64,000 nucleotides of DNA, taken from the NCBI GenBank assembly GCA_040902845.1, contig JBBDWM010000037.1, positions 8,781 through 72,780 on the forward strand. Reading direction: 5' to 3'. Position numbers and translations under genes: made by a program. Every line of letters begins with the position of its first letter. The stretch's first letter is position 1. Shown in pieces: positions 43,413 through 53,034 of this stretch. Under the pieces are notes generated by a model. It did no database searches. It saw only the letters and a program-made list of their open reading frames with translations, and was not told the origin of the DNA. The DNA is from JALYNX01 sp040902845 (GTDB lineage Bacteria > Actinomycetota > Acidimicrobiia > Spongiisociales > ZC4RG35).

Positions 43413-44374
43413 CGGTATTTCCGCTCGAACCGATCGCGGGCAAGAACCGCCACCGCATTCACCGTAAGCAGCATCACCAGCAGGACGACTATGGCGGCGG
43501 CGGTCAATGCGACGAACGCTTCCTGCGGTTGTCTGGCAAAGTTGAAGATGATGATCGGCAGCGCGGTGTAGGGCTGGTTGGAGACCAGGTCGAAGAACGA
43601 CGCGTCGTTGGCCACACTGAAGAAGAGGGAGAGTTGGGCGCCGGCAAGGAGCAACGGGGCCGACTCCCCGAAGGCGCGGGCGAGAGTCAACACCGACCCG
43701 GTGAGGATGGCAGGAAACGCCACCGGGAGCACATGATGCCTGATGGTTTCCCATCGGGTTGCCCCGACAGCCAAGGAAGCCTCACGCAACCCTCCCGGCA
43801 CAGCCCGCAGCGCCTCGGAAGTGGTGATGATCATGATCGGGAGCACGAGCACCGCCAGGGTAAGGCCCCCCGCGATCACGTTGCGACCCGCGATGCCGCT
43901 CTCGGCCCCGAAAATACCTCTCATCACGATCTCGACGAACAGGAACAAACCGAGGATTCCATAAACGATCGAGGGCACGCCTGCCAGGTTGCGGATGTTG
44001 GCGTTGATGAACCTGGTCACACGATTATCCGTGGCGTATTCCTCCATGTAAATCGCCGCCGCCACACCCAACGGGAAGGCAACGGCGATCACGAACCCGG
44101 TGAGGGCAAGTGACCCCATGATCCCCTGCCATATACCGGCATTCTCGGCGCTGGGCGACAAGGAGTCAGTGATGAAAGAGAACCCCCGGGCTTGAAACAC
44201 GGGCATGGCAGCCGTGATGGTGTCAGCGAGGAGCGTGACCAGGATCACCACCGAGGTGAGCAAGGTGAACAACAGCATGAACGCCACTAAGGCGTTGACA
44301 GGGCTGAAACGTCGTCCCTCGATCGACCGACGAACCATTTCGCTCGTGGTCAGGGCCCCTGTGTCGGCAATCAC
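43409..44374 (-). CDS. pstA: Phosphate ABC transporter permease
   Basis: A 321-residue membrane permease with six helices and the ABC-contact EAA loop (EALRAVPGGLREASLAVGATRW). The GTG start at 44374 follows the pstC stop with one base between (TGAgGTG). It pairs with PstC to form the channel. Confidence 0.95.
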   Translation of the reverse strand: MIADTGALTTSEMVRRSIEGRRFSPVNALVAFMLLFTLLTSVVILVTLLADTITAAMPVFQARGFSFITDSLSPSAENAGIWQGIMGSLALTGFVIAVAFPLGVAAAIYMEEYATDNRVTRFINANIRNLAGVPSIVYGILGLFLFVEIVMRGIFGAESGIAGRNVIAGGLTLAVLVLPIMIITTSEALRAVPGGLREASLAVGATRWETIRHHVLPVAFPAILTGSVLTLARAFGESAPLLLAGAQLSLFFSVANDASFFDLVSNQPYTALPIIIFNFARQPQEAFVALTAAAIVVLLVMLLTVNAVAVLARDRFERKYR

Positions 44375-44375
44375 C

Positions 44376-45305
44376 TCAATACCTCTGCCGGAAACGACGG
44401 ACCAACCGCCCGCTCATCACGTTCAGCCCCAGTGTCAATGCAAACAGCACCAACCCGACGAAGAACAACGACTGGAAGGCGGCAACATCTCCGGCCACCT
44501 GGTCGGAGCCAACTGCCAGGTTGGCCATGGCGCCGGTCATGGTGAGACCACCTTGGGTCGGGTCAAAGGTCATGATGCCGTTGAGCCCAGCTGCCAGCGC
44601 CACCACCATCGTCTCACCGATCGCCCGCGAAATACCAAGGATGATCGCAGCAATGATTCCCGAGATCGCAGCCGGAAACACAACCCGGAGCGCGGTGTGC
44701 CATTGCTTTGCCCCCAGGCCGTACGACGCCTCACGGAGCGACAGGGGCACCGCGCGCATGGCGTCCTCCGAGACCGACGCCACCAGGGGAATGGTCAGGA
44801 TCCCGACCGCGATCCCGGCTGCCAGGAAGTTGGCGCTCTGGGCGCCCGGAAACAGCCCGCGAACGATGTTGGGAGTAATGAACTGAAGCGCGAAGAATCC
44901 GAGCACCACCGACGGGATCCCGGCCAGGATCTCGAGAGTCGGCTTCAGGACCCGACGCACGCCGGAACGAGCGTATTCGGAGAGGTAGACAGCCGATCCG
45001 AGCCCGAAGGGGACAGCCACCAGCATGGCGATGCCCGTGACCATCAGGGTATGGACCAGGAGAGCCGAAAGCTGGAACCGGCCCCGCCGCGGGAACCAGC
45101 CGTCCGCCCAGAGTTGGCTGAGCTCGATCGAGGTCAGAAACGCCCAGGCCTTGCCGACGAGAGCCACCACGATGGCAAGCGAAATCAGGATCGAAATGGC
45201 AGCCGCCGCGAAGAAGACTGACTTGACAAAGCCCTCACGTCGCCGACGCCGGATATCGCCACTCAGGTCGATGACGGTGTCCCCGGATGTTTGGCCGATT
45301 GCCAT
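44376..45305 (-). CDS. pstC: Phosphate ABC transporter permease
   Basis: A 309-residue permease with six helices and its EAA loop (EDAMRAVPLSLREASYGLGA). The Pst signature FGLGSAVYLSEYA is present. I chose ATG 45305; a TTG three codons upstream is less likely. It follows pstS by 60 nt, an interval with a GC-rich hairpin that may keep pstS expression higher than the permease genes. Confidence 0.94.
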   Translation of the reverse strand: MAIGQTSGDTVIDLSGDIRRRRREGFVKSVFFAAAAISILISLAIVVALVGKAWAFLTSIELSQLWADGWFPRRGRFQLSALLVHTLMVTGIAMLVAVPFGLGSAVYLSEYARSGVRRVLKPTLEILAGIPSVVLGFFALQFITPNIVRGLFPGAQSANFLAAGIAVGILTIPLVASVSEDAMRAVPLSLREASYGLGAKQWHTALRVVFPAAISGIIAAIILGISRAIGETMVVALAAGLNGIMTFDPTQGGLTMTGAMANLAVGSDQVAGDVAAFQSLFFVGLVLFALTLGLNVMSGRLVRRFRQRY

Positions 45306-45330
45306 GTTCGTCAAAGAGGATAGAGGGAGG

Positions 45331-45350
45331 GGCCGGGCGGGTGCCCGGCC
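45331..45350 (-). terminator. Intercistronic hairpin between pstS and pstC
   Basis: Perfect 8-bp arms GGCCGGGC and GCCCGGCC with a 4-nt loop. There is no T-tract, so it is more likely to stabilise the pstS message or act as a partial terminator than to stop transcription fully. Confidence 0.55.
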
Positions 45351-45365
45351 TCGACCCTCGATGCC

Positions 45366-46391
45366 TCAGCCGGCTGCGCCTGCCCAGGCCGCGCGGGTCC
45401 CTTCAATGTCCTCCGCCGGCAGTTGGACATAACCGGCATCAGAAACGGCTGTCAGACCCTCATCCGACAGGTAGTAGTCGACGAAGGCGGTCAGCTCGGG
45501 GCGACTGGACAGGTCATTGGTCTTCACATAGATGAACAACGGCCGGGACAGTGGGTATTCGAAGCTGGCAATCGTTTCTGCGCTGGGGGCCACACACCCC
45601 GACTCCCCGTTGTCGACCTCGATCGCCTTGAGCACGTCCTGGTTCGCCTCGAAGAAGGCGAACCCGACCCAACCCAGCGAGGAAGGGTTGTCGGTGATGC
45701 CTTGGACGATCACGTTGTCGTTGGCCGAAGCGTTGTAATCGGCCCGGGCGAAGTTATTGCCCTCGCCCAACCGTTCCTCGGAAGGGCCGGTGATGACAAA
45801 CTCGACAAAGGTGTCGTAGGTCCCCGACTCCTCACCAGGAGCGGTGATCACCAATGGCTCATCCGGATAGGGGGCGTTAGGCGCGCCCAACTCGGCGGCC
45901 AGGGCGTTGGCGTCGGACCAGCTGGCAAAGCCCTCCGACTCCGGCCCCAGCAGGGCATAGAGATCGGTGAAAGCAAGGCAGCCAATAGCCTCGTTGGCCG
46001 GATTGGTCATCACGGTCAGCCCGTCAGTGGCGACATGGAGCTCGACGTACTCGACCCCAGCCGCTGCGCAGGTCGCGGCCTCTTCGTCCTTGATCGGTCG
46101 GGAAGCGTCTGAGATGTCGGTCTCTCCGTTGCAGAACCTGGCGAACCCATCACCGGTGCCCGGGCCTTCTACAGAGGTGGCCACTCCAGGGTTGGCTCCG
46201 TCGAAAGCCTCGCCGACCCGCGCCGTGATCGGCTCGACCGTCGAGGAACCGGAAATCACGATGCTGCCCGAGCTCCCGCTATCGCCCCCATCAATGGTGG
46301 TCGTAGCGTCACCGTCTCCATCGCCACAGGCGGCGAGGATCAGGGCGAGGACGGCCACCAAACCGACCAGGCGCTTGATTCGGACCTTCAT
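45366..46391 (-). CDS. pstS: Phosphate-binding lipoprotein
   Basis: A 341-residue substrate-binding protein anchored by a lipobox (LILAAC). Phosphate-contact regions are ISGSSTVEPI, DISDASRPI and APGEESGTYDTF. It captures phosphate outside the cell for PstCAB. The start is ATG 46391 with AAGGAG 9 nt upstream; an in-frame extension to 46463 would run into the promoter region. Expression is likely induced by phosphate starvation through the PHO box. Confidence 0.95.
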   Translation of the reverse strand: MKVRIKRLVGLVAVLALILAACGDGDGDATTTIDGGDSGSSGSIVISGSSTVEPITARVGEAFDGANPGVATSVEGPGTGDGFARFCNGETDISDASRPIKDEEAATCAAAGVEYVELHVATDGLTVMTNPANEAIGCLAFTDLYALLGPESEGFASWSDANALAAELGAPNAPYPDEPLVITAPGEESGTYDTFVEFVITGPSEERLGEGNNFARADYNASANDNVIVQGITDNPSSLGWVGFAFFEANQDVLKAIEVDNGESGCVAPSAETIASFEYPLSRPLFIYVKTNDLSSRPELTAFVDYYLSDEGLTAVSDAGYVQLPAEDIEGTRAAWAGAAG

Positions 46392-46478
46392 CCCTTGGTA
46401 CTCCTTAATTGGGAACCGGTATTTCCAAAACCATGGACGGTCAACCCTCCCACGGTCATCCAAAAGCTAAGAAAGCCG

Positions 46479-46518
46479 TTTGAACGGCTGCGGGCAGAGG
46501 GGTGAACAGGAGATGAAC
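46479..46518 (-). promoter_or_regulatory. PHO box upstream of pstS
   Basis: On the - strand: GTTCATC (46518-46512), 4 nt, GTTCACC (46507-46501), and a third unit GTTCAAA (46485-46479) at a multiple of 11 nt. This matches the 11-nt direct repeat known for actinobacterial PhoP sites (GTTCACC type). It lies about 90-130 nt before the pstS start. Confidence 0.8.
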
Positions 46519-46539
46519 GTTTGAGGGCCCTGCCGGCCC

Positions 46540-46595
46540 GCAATACGCAATACGCAATACGCAATACGTAGAACGTAGAACGTAGAACGTAGAAC
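46540..46595 (+). repeat. Heptad array D (downstream of ppk), two unit types
   Basis: Four copies of GCAATAC (46540-46567) followed without a break by four copies of GTAGAAC (46568-46595). The change of unit keeps the 7-nt phase. It ends exactly where the ppk stop hairpin begins. Confidence 0.92.
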
Positions 46596-46610
46596 GGCGG
46601 CGCAGCCGCC
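46596..46610 (-). terminator. Hairpin at the ppk stop
   Basis: GGCGGC and GCCGCC with a 3-nt loop, starting at the last base of the ppk TAG. The stem is short and there is no T-tract; the heptad array follows directly in the direction of transcription. Confidence 0.55.
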
Positions 46611-48682
46611 TACAGGTGTGCGGAGGCGCGGACCCTGGCCAGCTCTTGGAGGACCAGATGGGCGTCGACTCCCGAGACGACCGGGACCCGGGCCCAGGTC
46701 CCGTCTTCGAAAAGCTTCCAGGCGAGCATATCGTCGGCCATCAGCACGTCGATGACCTCGTCGATGCGGAATTGGAGGTCCGGGTCTGTGATCGGAGCCA
46801 GGGCCTCGACCCTGCGGTCGAGATTCCGCGGCATCAGGTCTGCCGAGCCGATGTAGTAATGGCGGGTCCGGCCCCGAGCCCCGAACCGGTAGACCCTGGA
46901 GTGTTCCAAGTACCGGCCGACAATCGAGCGCACCGTGATGTTCTCCGACATACCGGGCACGCCAGGACGGAGACATGAGATGCCCCGGATGATGAGATCG
47001 ATCCGGGTGCCGGCGTTGGAGGCCTCATACAGAGACTCGATGATCCGTGCGTCAACCAGGGAGTTCATCTTCATGGTGATATGCCCGTCGGGCCGCGCCG
47101 CCTCGTCCTCGATGAGCTCGGTTATTCGGTTCCTGATCCCGTTGGGTGACACCACAAGCTTCCGATAGCTGGTTTGACGGGAGTAGCCGGTCAAATAGTT
47201 GAAGACGTCCGAGAGATCGGAGCCGATCTCGGGGTCGGCGGTGAGAAGGGCGATGTCCTCGTAGGTCCGCGCGGTCTTCTCGTTGTAGTTGCCGGTTCCG
47301 ATATGGGCGTAACGGGCGACTCCCTCACCCTCCCTTCTCACCACCAGGGTCACCTTGGTGTGGGTCTTGAGTCCGACTACGCCGTACATCACATGCACCC
47401 CGGCGTCTTCCAACCTCTGTGCCCACTCGATGTTGCGTTCCTCGTCGAAACGGGCCTTGAGCTCAACCAGGGCAACCACCTGTTTGCCCGATTCCGCCGC
47501 CTTGATGAGTGAGCCCATTACCGGGCTGCTGCTCGAGTTCCGATAGAGCGTCATCTTGATCGCAAGCACCCGAGGGTCCCGCGCTGCGCGATCGATGAAC
47601 GCCTCGACTGTCGGCGTGAACGAGTCGTAGGGATGGTGGACGATCAGATCGCCCTGTCGGATCACCTCGAATATGTCGACCGTTTCACTGGCGGGCGCGG
47701 CGAGCCGCGACGGAGTGACCCCCTGGAACGTCTCGAATTTCAGATCGGGTCGATCGAGGTCGTAGAGACCCCAGAGCCCGGACAGATCCAGCGGGCCGTC
47801 AACCTGATACACGTCTTCCTCGGTGGCACCCATCTCGCGCATGAGAAGGTCGAGGACCTCGCCGGGCATGTCCGGGTGGATTTCGAGACGGACCACCCTC
47901 CCAAAGCGCCGCTGGGTGAGCTCTGATTCGATCGCCATGAGAAGGTCGCCCCCCTCGTCTTCCTCCACATCGATATCGGCATTACGGGTGACCCTGAACA
48001 CGTGGTGACCGAGCACCTCCATGCCCGGGAACAGGGCCCCGAGATGGACAGCGATCACCTGCTCGAGCGGAACGAAGCGCTCGCCATCTGGAAGCACCAC
48101 GAACCGGGGCAGGATCGGCGGGACTTTCACCCTGGCGAACCTGGCGAGACCGGTGTCCGGGTTCCGAACGAACACCGCCATGTTGAGCGAGAGGTTTGAG
48201 ATGTAGGGGAAGGGATGGGACGGGTCAACCGCGAGAGGCGTCACCACGGGGAAGACCAGTTCCCGGAACTGGGCGTCGAGAAAAGCACGGTCCTCGGCGT
48301 CGAGTGTCGGATAGTCGCTGAAAACGATGCCTTCGCTACCCAACGCAGGGGCCAACTCGGAGAGAAACTCCTTGGAAATGGTCTCGTATTGGAGCTCGGC
48401 GACACCCCGGATGGCTGCGAGCTGCTGGCTTGGTGTCATCCCATCGGGCGGGGTGGCTCCGACACCATGAGCGACCTGCTCCTTGAGACCGGCCACCCGA
48501 ACCTGGAAGAACTCGTCCAGGTTGTTGGCCCAAATTGCCAGGAACTTGGCACGCTCTAAGAGCGGGAAGTCAGGTCGCTGCGCAACCGAGAGCACCCGTC
48601 GATTGAACTCGAGCCACGAGAGCTCCCGGTTCAGGAAATGATCGGGATCGAACTGTTCCACTTCGCTGGTGATGAATACCAC
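46610..48682 (-). CDS. ppk: Polyphosphate kinase (PPK1)
   Basis: Reversibly polymerises ATP terminal phosphate into polyphosphate; 690 residues. It begins with FLNRELSWLEFNRRVL, and the catalytic C-terminal domains include LKTHTKVTLVVRR and YAHIGTGNYNEKTART with the phosphorylated His. Length is normal. It lies 18 nt after a TetR gene on the same strand and upstream of the pst operon. The start is GTG 48682. Confidence 0.96.
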   Translation of the reverse strand: MVFITSEVEQFDPDHFLNRELSWLEFNRRVLSVAQRPDFPLLERAKFLAIWANNLDEFFQVRVAGLKEQVAHGVGATPPDGMTPSQQLAAIRGVAELQYETISKEFLSELAPALGSEGIVFSDYPTLDAEDRAFLDAQFRELVFPVVTPLAVDPSHPFPYISNLSLNMAVFVRNPDTGLARFARVKVPPILPRFVVLPDGERFVPLEQVIAVHLGALFPGMEVLGHHVFRVTRNADIDVEEDEGGDLLMAIESELTQRRFGRVVRLEIHPDMPGEVLDLLMREMGATEEDVYQVDGPLDLSGLWGLYDLDRPDLKFETFQGVTPSRLAAPASETVDIFEVIRQGDLIVHHPYDSFTPTVEAFIDRAARDPRVLAIKMTLYRNSSSSPVMGSLIKAAESGKQVVALVELKARFDEERNIEWAQRLEDAGVHVMYGVVGLKTHTKVTLVVRREGEGVARYAHIGTGNYNEKTARTYEDIALLTADPEIGSDLSDVFNYLTGYSRQTSYRKLVVSPNGIRNRITELIEDEAARPDGHITMKMNSLVDARIIESLYEASNAGTRIDLIIRGISCLRPGVPGMSENITVRSIVGRYLEHSRVYRFGARGRTRHYYIGSADLMPRNLDRRVEALAPITDPDLQFRIDEVIDVLMADDMLAWKLFEDGTWARVPVVSGVDAHLVLQELARVRASAHL

Positions 48683-48700
48683 GGCACTGTTACCGATCGG

Positions 48701-49318
48701 TTAACGGCGGCCTACCCCGAAACCGCCAAGTAGAAAAAGACGCAGATGCATCGTCACCGATTCGATCCGGTCCTCGGGCCTGGCCGCCGAGAGAACGGTT
48801 CGGGCCGCGGCCATAATCGAATCCTGGATGAGCCGACCCGCCAGGTCAGGGGGCATCGATCGAAATTCACCAGAGGCGACTCCGGCGTGATAGAGCCCGA
48901 CCATGGCCTCCGCCAGGGTGGCATGCGCCGCCCGGATCCTGACTTCGGCTTCCGGGCCCATTCTCCCGACCTCACGGTGCAGGATGACACCCAATACCGG
49001 GTCGCTGATCACAAACTCGACGGTCTTCGACGCCAGATCGGCCAGACGATCAGGAGCATGCCCGCTGGGGGCCACCGCGCCGATGAGGGCTTCGAGCACA
49101 CCAGGCAATTCCTCCTCGACCAGCGTGGCGATGAGGTCGTCCCGATCGGTGAAGTAGTCATAGAGGGTGGTACGCCCGACACCGGCAGCCAGAGCGATCT
49201 CCCCGAGTGGGAGGTCGGCGGTGCCCGCCTCCTGAATCAAGGTCTTGGCCGCGTCGAGAAGGGCGCTCCTGGTGAGCGCCTTGTGCTCATCTATTGAGGC
49301 GGCACGGATACGGGGCAT
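48701..49318 (-). CDS. TetR family regulator
   Basis: A 205-residue repressor. The N-terminal helix-turn-helix reads IALAAGVGRTTLYDYFTDRDDLI. The C-terminal ligand domain is typical and not specific. The start ATG 49318 avoids a longer unlikely extension. It probably shares a transcript with ppk, so it may control polyphosphate synthesis; its ligand is unknown. Confidence 0.88.
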   Translation of the reverse strand: MPRIRAASIDEHKALTRSALLDAAKTLIQEAGTADLPLGEIALAAGVGRTTLYDYFTDRDDLIATLVEEELPGVLEALIGAVAPSGHAPDRLADLASKTVEFVISDPVLGVILHREVGRMGPEAEVRIRAAHATLAEAMVGLYHAGVASGEFRSMPPDLAGRLIQDSIMAAARTVLSAARPEDRIESVTMHLRLFLLGGFGVGRR

Positions 49319-49417
49319 CGAGGTGACAAAGGCTATCCCGACTTGGGGCCAACGGCCATCAGACTTGCCGACACCCCGTAGACGCGATGGCGTAGATTCC
49401 AAGATTAGGAGGAACAG

Positions 49418-50437
49418 ATGCCCAACGATCAAGGACCAGAAAGCGGCTCAACCGGCTCCGACACCATCCGGGTCCAAACCCGCGCCCGTCCCTGGAGCGG
49501 CGTCTTGCTTGGCATCTTGCTCGGCCTTTCGATTGCAGTGATCCTGCAACAGGCAGGGGTGTGGCCACTCGATCGGCTTCTGGTCTTCGGGCTCTCCGGC
49601 ATCTTTGGCCTCATCGGGATTCTGCTCACCGGCTGGGGAAGGGAACGGGGATCGGCGTTATCGAGCATCGTGCCCCTTCTCCTTTCGGTCGGGATGATCG
49701 CCTGGGGCGCCACCGGTCTGACTCAGCTCAACGAAACCGGTGAGCTCAACGGTGGCTGCACCGTCGAGGCGCAGTCCGACGTCGACACCACGATCGTGAC
49801 CGACACCACACGCCAGAACCCATTTGAGGTTGATCCCGAAGGTGGTCTTTCCTGGCTCGCCACCTCACCGGGGCCGATCATGGACCACACCTGGGAGATC
49901 TGGGTCGATGTCGGAGGATTCGAGGTTGTCGTGGCAGACGGTGGCGACCCCAACACCGCAGGAGACCTAGAGAACGACGGTGATGTGACCGACGTCTCGG
50001 CCTACGTCGAGGAGGTCACCGAGGTTTCGGGCCAGCAGATCCGTGGCGTGTTCGAGGTAGGTGGGGACATACAAGGCACCGGAGGAGCCTGCGACGGTTT
50101 CGCTTTTGTTCGGCTGACTGCCGATCCCTTCGAAACGCTGGCTTCACAGATCGCGGCCGGATTGGGGCTGATCGCCCTCATCGCCCTGGTGACCATCGCC
50201 ATGAGAAAGACACGGATGGCTGACGTGGTGGCAGAGGACGCAGCCGGTGCGTCCGGCGACGCTGCTGATAGCGAGTTGACTCAGAGCGATGGCGTTTCGG
50301 CCACCGGCGCGGCCGAGGTTGTCCCCGAGTCCGAGGGCTGGATGGGAGCGGCCAAGCCCGACGGCGATGACTCGACCGCGGACGGCTCAACCCGCGACGA
50401 TTCAAAGGACGACGAGGGCTTTCCGCCCACGACCTGA
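49418..50437 (+). CDS. Membrane protein, function unknown
   Basis: A 339-residue protein: an N-terminal soluble stretch, three helices (about residues 27-100), an outside acidic domain of about 130 residues with two Cys (GGCTVEAQ and GACDGFAF), a fourth helix (about 245-263) and a long acidic, low-complexity C-terminal tail. The start has a strong AGGAGG. I do not recognise the family. It is divergent from the TetR gene (99 nt between). Confidence 0.7.
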   Translation: MPNDQGPESGSTGSDTIRVQTRARPWSGVLLGILLGLSIAVILQQAGVWPLDRLLVFGLSGIFGLIGILLTGWGRERGSALSSIVPLLLSVGMIAWGATGLTQLNETGELNGGCTVEAQSDVDTTIVTDTTRQNPFEVDPEGGLSWLATSPGPIMDHTWEIWVDVGGFEVVVADGGDPNTAGDLENDGDVTDVSAYVEEVTEVSGQQIRGVFEVGGDIQGTGGACDGFAFVRLTADPFETLASQIAAGLGLIALIALVTIAMRKTRMADVVAEDAAGASGDAADSELTQSDGVSATGAAEVVPESEGWMGAAKPDGDDSTADGSTRDDSKDDEGFPPTT

Positions 50438-50543
50438 GCCTCGATGACTACGAGCTGATCCCGGTCTTGGCAAACCGCAAAGGTGCCACCAGACTCCGGG
50501 GACGGGTGCGACCCTGACCTCTACCAAGCGCGCCACCACAGGT

Positions 50544-51680
50544 GTGGCCCTCGTGTTTCTCACCAACGGCGTGATTATGGGAAGTTGGATTCCACGACTT
50601 CCTGAGATTCGCGACCGCCTCTCGATGGATCTCGACACCCTGGGGCTGACACTCGCCCTGGGAGGTTTTGGATCATTGATCGGGTCCTCGATCAGCGGCG
50701 TGCTGCTTGGGCGGATCGGGGCCCGACGATCTGCCGTTCTCGGCGCCAGTCTGCTGTTCGTCTTGCTCCCTCTGATTGCAGTGATTCCGACCGCGTTCCT
50801 TCTCGGAACGCTGTTGGCTGCGCTTGGGTTCGTCGATTCCCAGACCGATGTGGGTATGAATGCGATTGGAGTGCGCGTCGAGGAATCCGTGGGGCGCTCG
50901 ATCATGACCCGATTCCATGGATTGTGGAGTCTCGGGACCCTGGTCGGGTCCGGCCTGAGCGCACTGGCCATCCTGACCGGTATTGGGCTCGGGCCGCAAC
51001 TGCTGGCCGTCTCTGCAGCCGGTCTGATGACTGTTGCTTATGCGGCCCGGTTGCTTCCGGACGCGGCGCCCCGCCCCGGCACAGGGGAAAGGTCGGGAAG
51101 GATCGCTCTCGGGTTGATATTGGCTGGCGCCACCGCGGTGGTGATCGAAGGTGCCCCTTTGAACTGGGGGGCGATCTTTCTCATCGACGTCACCGGCGCC
51201 AACCGCGCCGGGGCGGGAACCGGTGTCATCGTGTTCACCACCGGAATGCTCGCCGGCAGGATGGTCGGCGACTTCGTCGTCGACCGGTTCGGACGAATTC
51301 CGACCCTGTTCGCCGGGATCGTGCTGTCGGTGACCTCGATGCTGCTCGTGGTGCTCTCCGGATCCACCGCCACGGCACTGATCGGATTTGGGCTATGGGG
51401 CCTCGGGATCTCGGTGGCCCTCCCGGTTCTCTACAAACTCGCCGGTTCGCACCCGTCGTTTGCCGAGGGCGCCGGCCTGGCCGCTCTCACTGTCGGCACC
51501 CGGCTCGGGTTCATGGTCGCGCCCGCCCTGATCGGGCTGGCGGCGGCGGCGTCGAACCTTCCCGCGGCGCTGGCTCTGGTCGTGAGCCTGGCTGCGGTCG
51601 CGGCGCTGGTGACCATTCGCATGACGGTGGCTGGCGGGGACCGGATGCACGATTCCCTCCCGAGGCGGGGCATCTCATAA
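50544..51680 (+). CDS. MFS transporter
   Basis: A 378-residue major-facilitator transporter with about twelve helices. The first helix and loop (FLTNGVIMGSWIPRLPEIRDRL) and the segment GFVDSQTDVGMNAIGVRVEE are typical of a sugar-permease-like MFS branch. The GTG 50544 start is the only plausible one in frame, though it lies close to the first helix. Substrate unknown. Confidence 0.85.
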   Translation: MALVFLTNGVIMGSWIPRLPEIRDRLSMDLDTLGLTLALGGFGSLIGSSISGVLLGRIGARRSAVLGASLLFVLLPLIAVIPTAFLLGTLLAALGFVDSQTDVGMNAIGVRVEESVGRSIMTRFHGLWSLGTLVGSGLSALAILTGIGLGPQLLAVSAAGLMTVAYAARLLPDAAPRPGTGERSGRIALGLILAGATAVVIEGAPLNWGAIFLIDVTGANRAGAGTGVIVFTTGMLAGRMVGDFVVDRFGRIPTLFAGIVLSVTSMLLVVLSGSTATALIGFGLWGLGISVALPVLYKLAGSHPSFAEGAGLAALTVGTRLGFMVAPALIGLAAAASNLPAALALVVSLAAVAALVTIRMTVAGGDRMHDSLPRRGIS

Positions 51681-51708
51681 TGTGGGGGCAGGCAGACGGG
51701 AAAACCAG

Positions 51709-53034
51709 ATGAACAAACAAGCCGAGTACGTGCTGCGCACCGTTGAAGAGCGTCGAATCCGCTTCATCAGGCTCTGGTTCACCGACGTCCAGGGGTTTCT
51801 GAAGTCGGTTTCGATCGGACCGACCGAGCTCGAGGTCGCATTCGAGGAGGGGATGACCTTCGACGGCTCCTCGATCGATGGCTACGCCCGGGTTCAAGAA
51901 GCCGACATGCTGGCCAAACCCGACCCTTCCACGTTCCAAGTCCTTCCCTGGCGCACCGAGGAACAGGTGGCACGGATGTTCTGCGACATCTACACCCCCG
52001 ACGGAGAGCCGTTCTCCGGGGACCCACGGATTGTTCTCAAGCGGAACCTGGATCGGGCCTCGGAGATGGGATACATCTTCTACGCCGCCCCCGAGCTGGA
52101 GTTTTTCTACTTTCGTGACTCCGGCCCCGTCCCCGAAGTCCTCGACCGTGGCGGCTATTTCGACCTGACACCCCTCGACGTCGCCCAGGAATACCGGCGG
52201 AACACGATCAATGCCCTGGAGCACATGGGTATCCCCATCGAGCACTCCCATCACGAGGTGGCGCCCAGCCAACACGAGATCATCGTGCGCTACACCGATG
52301 CCTTGACGATGGCCGACAACATCATGACCTCCCGACTCACGGTCAAGGAGGTCGCCGGGCAACACGGGATATACGCGACTTTCATGCCCAAACCACTCGA
52401 GGACTACGACGGCTCGGGGATGCACCTCCACCTCTCCCTCTTCGAGGGCGAGATAAACGCGTTCCACGAGCCCGGAACACCGGGCGGGCTCTCCAAGGTC
52501 GGTCAGGCCTTCATCGCCGGGCTGCTCCGCCATGCCGCCGAGCTCACCGCGGTCACCAATCAGTGGGTCAACTCCTACAAACGACTGGTGGCGGGTTTCG
52601 ACGCACCCATCTATGTCTCTTGGGCTCGCAACAACCAGTCGGCATTGGTACGCGTCCCCTCGGTGAAGAAGAACAAGCCGTCGAGCGTCCGAGTCGAGTA
52701 CCGGGCCGCAGATGCGGCGTGCAACCCCTATCTGGCGCTGTCGGTGATCCTCGCCGCCGGCCTCGAGGGAATCCGGGAGGGCTACGAGTTGCCCCCTGAG
52801 GTGGCCGCCGACATCCACCGGCTCACACCCGCCGAAAGGGCGGCCGCCGGTGTCAAACGGCTTCCAGAAACTCTCTCGGAGGCACTGGACACCCTCGAAC
52901 AATCCGAGTTGATGGCCGAGGCTCTCGGCGAACACGTTTTCGACTGGTTTCTCCGCAACAAACGGCGGGAGTGGGATCGGTTCCAGCATCACGTGTCCCA
53001 GTTCGAGCTCGAGACCTACCTGCCCGTACTGTGA
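51709..53034 (+). CDS. glnA: Glutamine synthetase type I, GlnA2-like
   Basis: A 441-residue ammonium-assimilating ligase. Seen are FTDVQGFLKSVSI, the glutamate/ATP segments GSGMHLHLSLFEG and VTNQWVNSYKRLV, and VEYRAADAACNPYLAL. It lacks the NLYDLP adenylylation site of the beta type, so it is not controlled that way. Overall it looks like the actinobacterial GlnA2 group, which includes paralogs acting on other amines. ATG 51709 was chosen. A GlnR-like gene overlaps its stop (GTGA). Confidence 0.93.
   Translation: MNKQAEYVLRTVEERRIRFIRLWFTDVQGFLKSVSIGPTELEVAFEEGMTFDGSSIDGYARVQEADMLAKPDPSTFQVLPWRTEEQVARMFCDIYTPDGEPFSGDPRIVLKRNLDRASEMGYIFYAAPELEFFYFRDSGPVPEVLDRGGYFDLTPLDVAQEYRRNTINALEHMGIPIEHSHHEVAPSQHEIIVRYTDALTMADNIMTSRLTVKEVAGQHGIYATFMPKPLEDYDGSGMHLHLSLFEGEINAFHEPGTPGGLSKVGQAFIAGLLRHAAELTAVTNQWVNSYKRLVAGFDAPIYVSWARNNQSALVRVPSVKKNKPSSVRVEYRAADAACNPYLALSVILAAGLEGIREGYELPPEVAADIHRLTPAERAAAGVKRLPETLSEALDTLEQSELMAEALGEHVFDWFLRNKRREWDRFQHHVSQFELETYLPVL

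Noticed and set aside
46540..46595. Heptad array as a CRISPR array
   Set aside because: Units are 7 nt and contiguous with no spacers; no cas genes are nearby.
50438..50543. Small gene between the membrane protein and the MFS gene
   Set aside because: No start with a ribosome binding site and no coding pattern in either strand.
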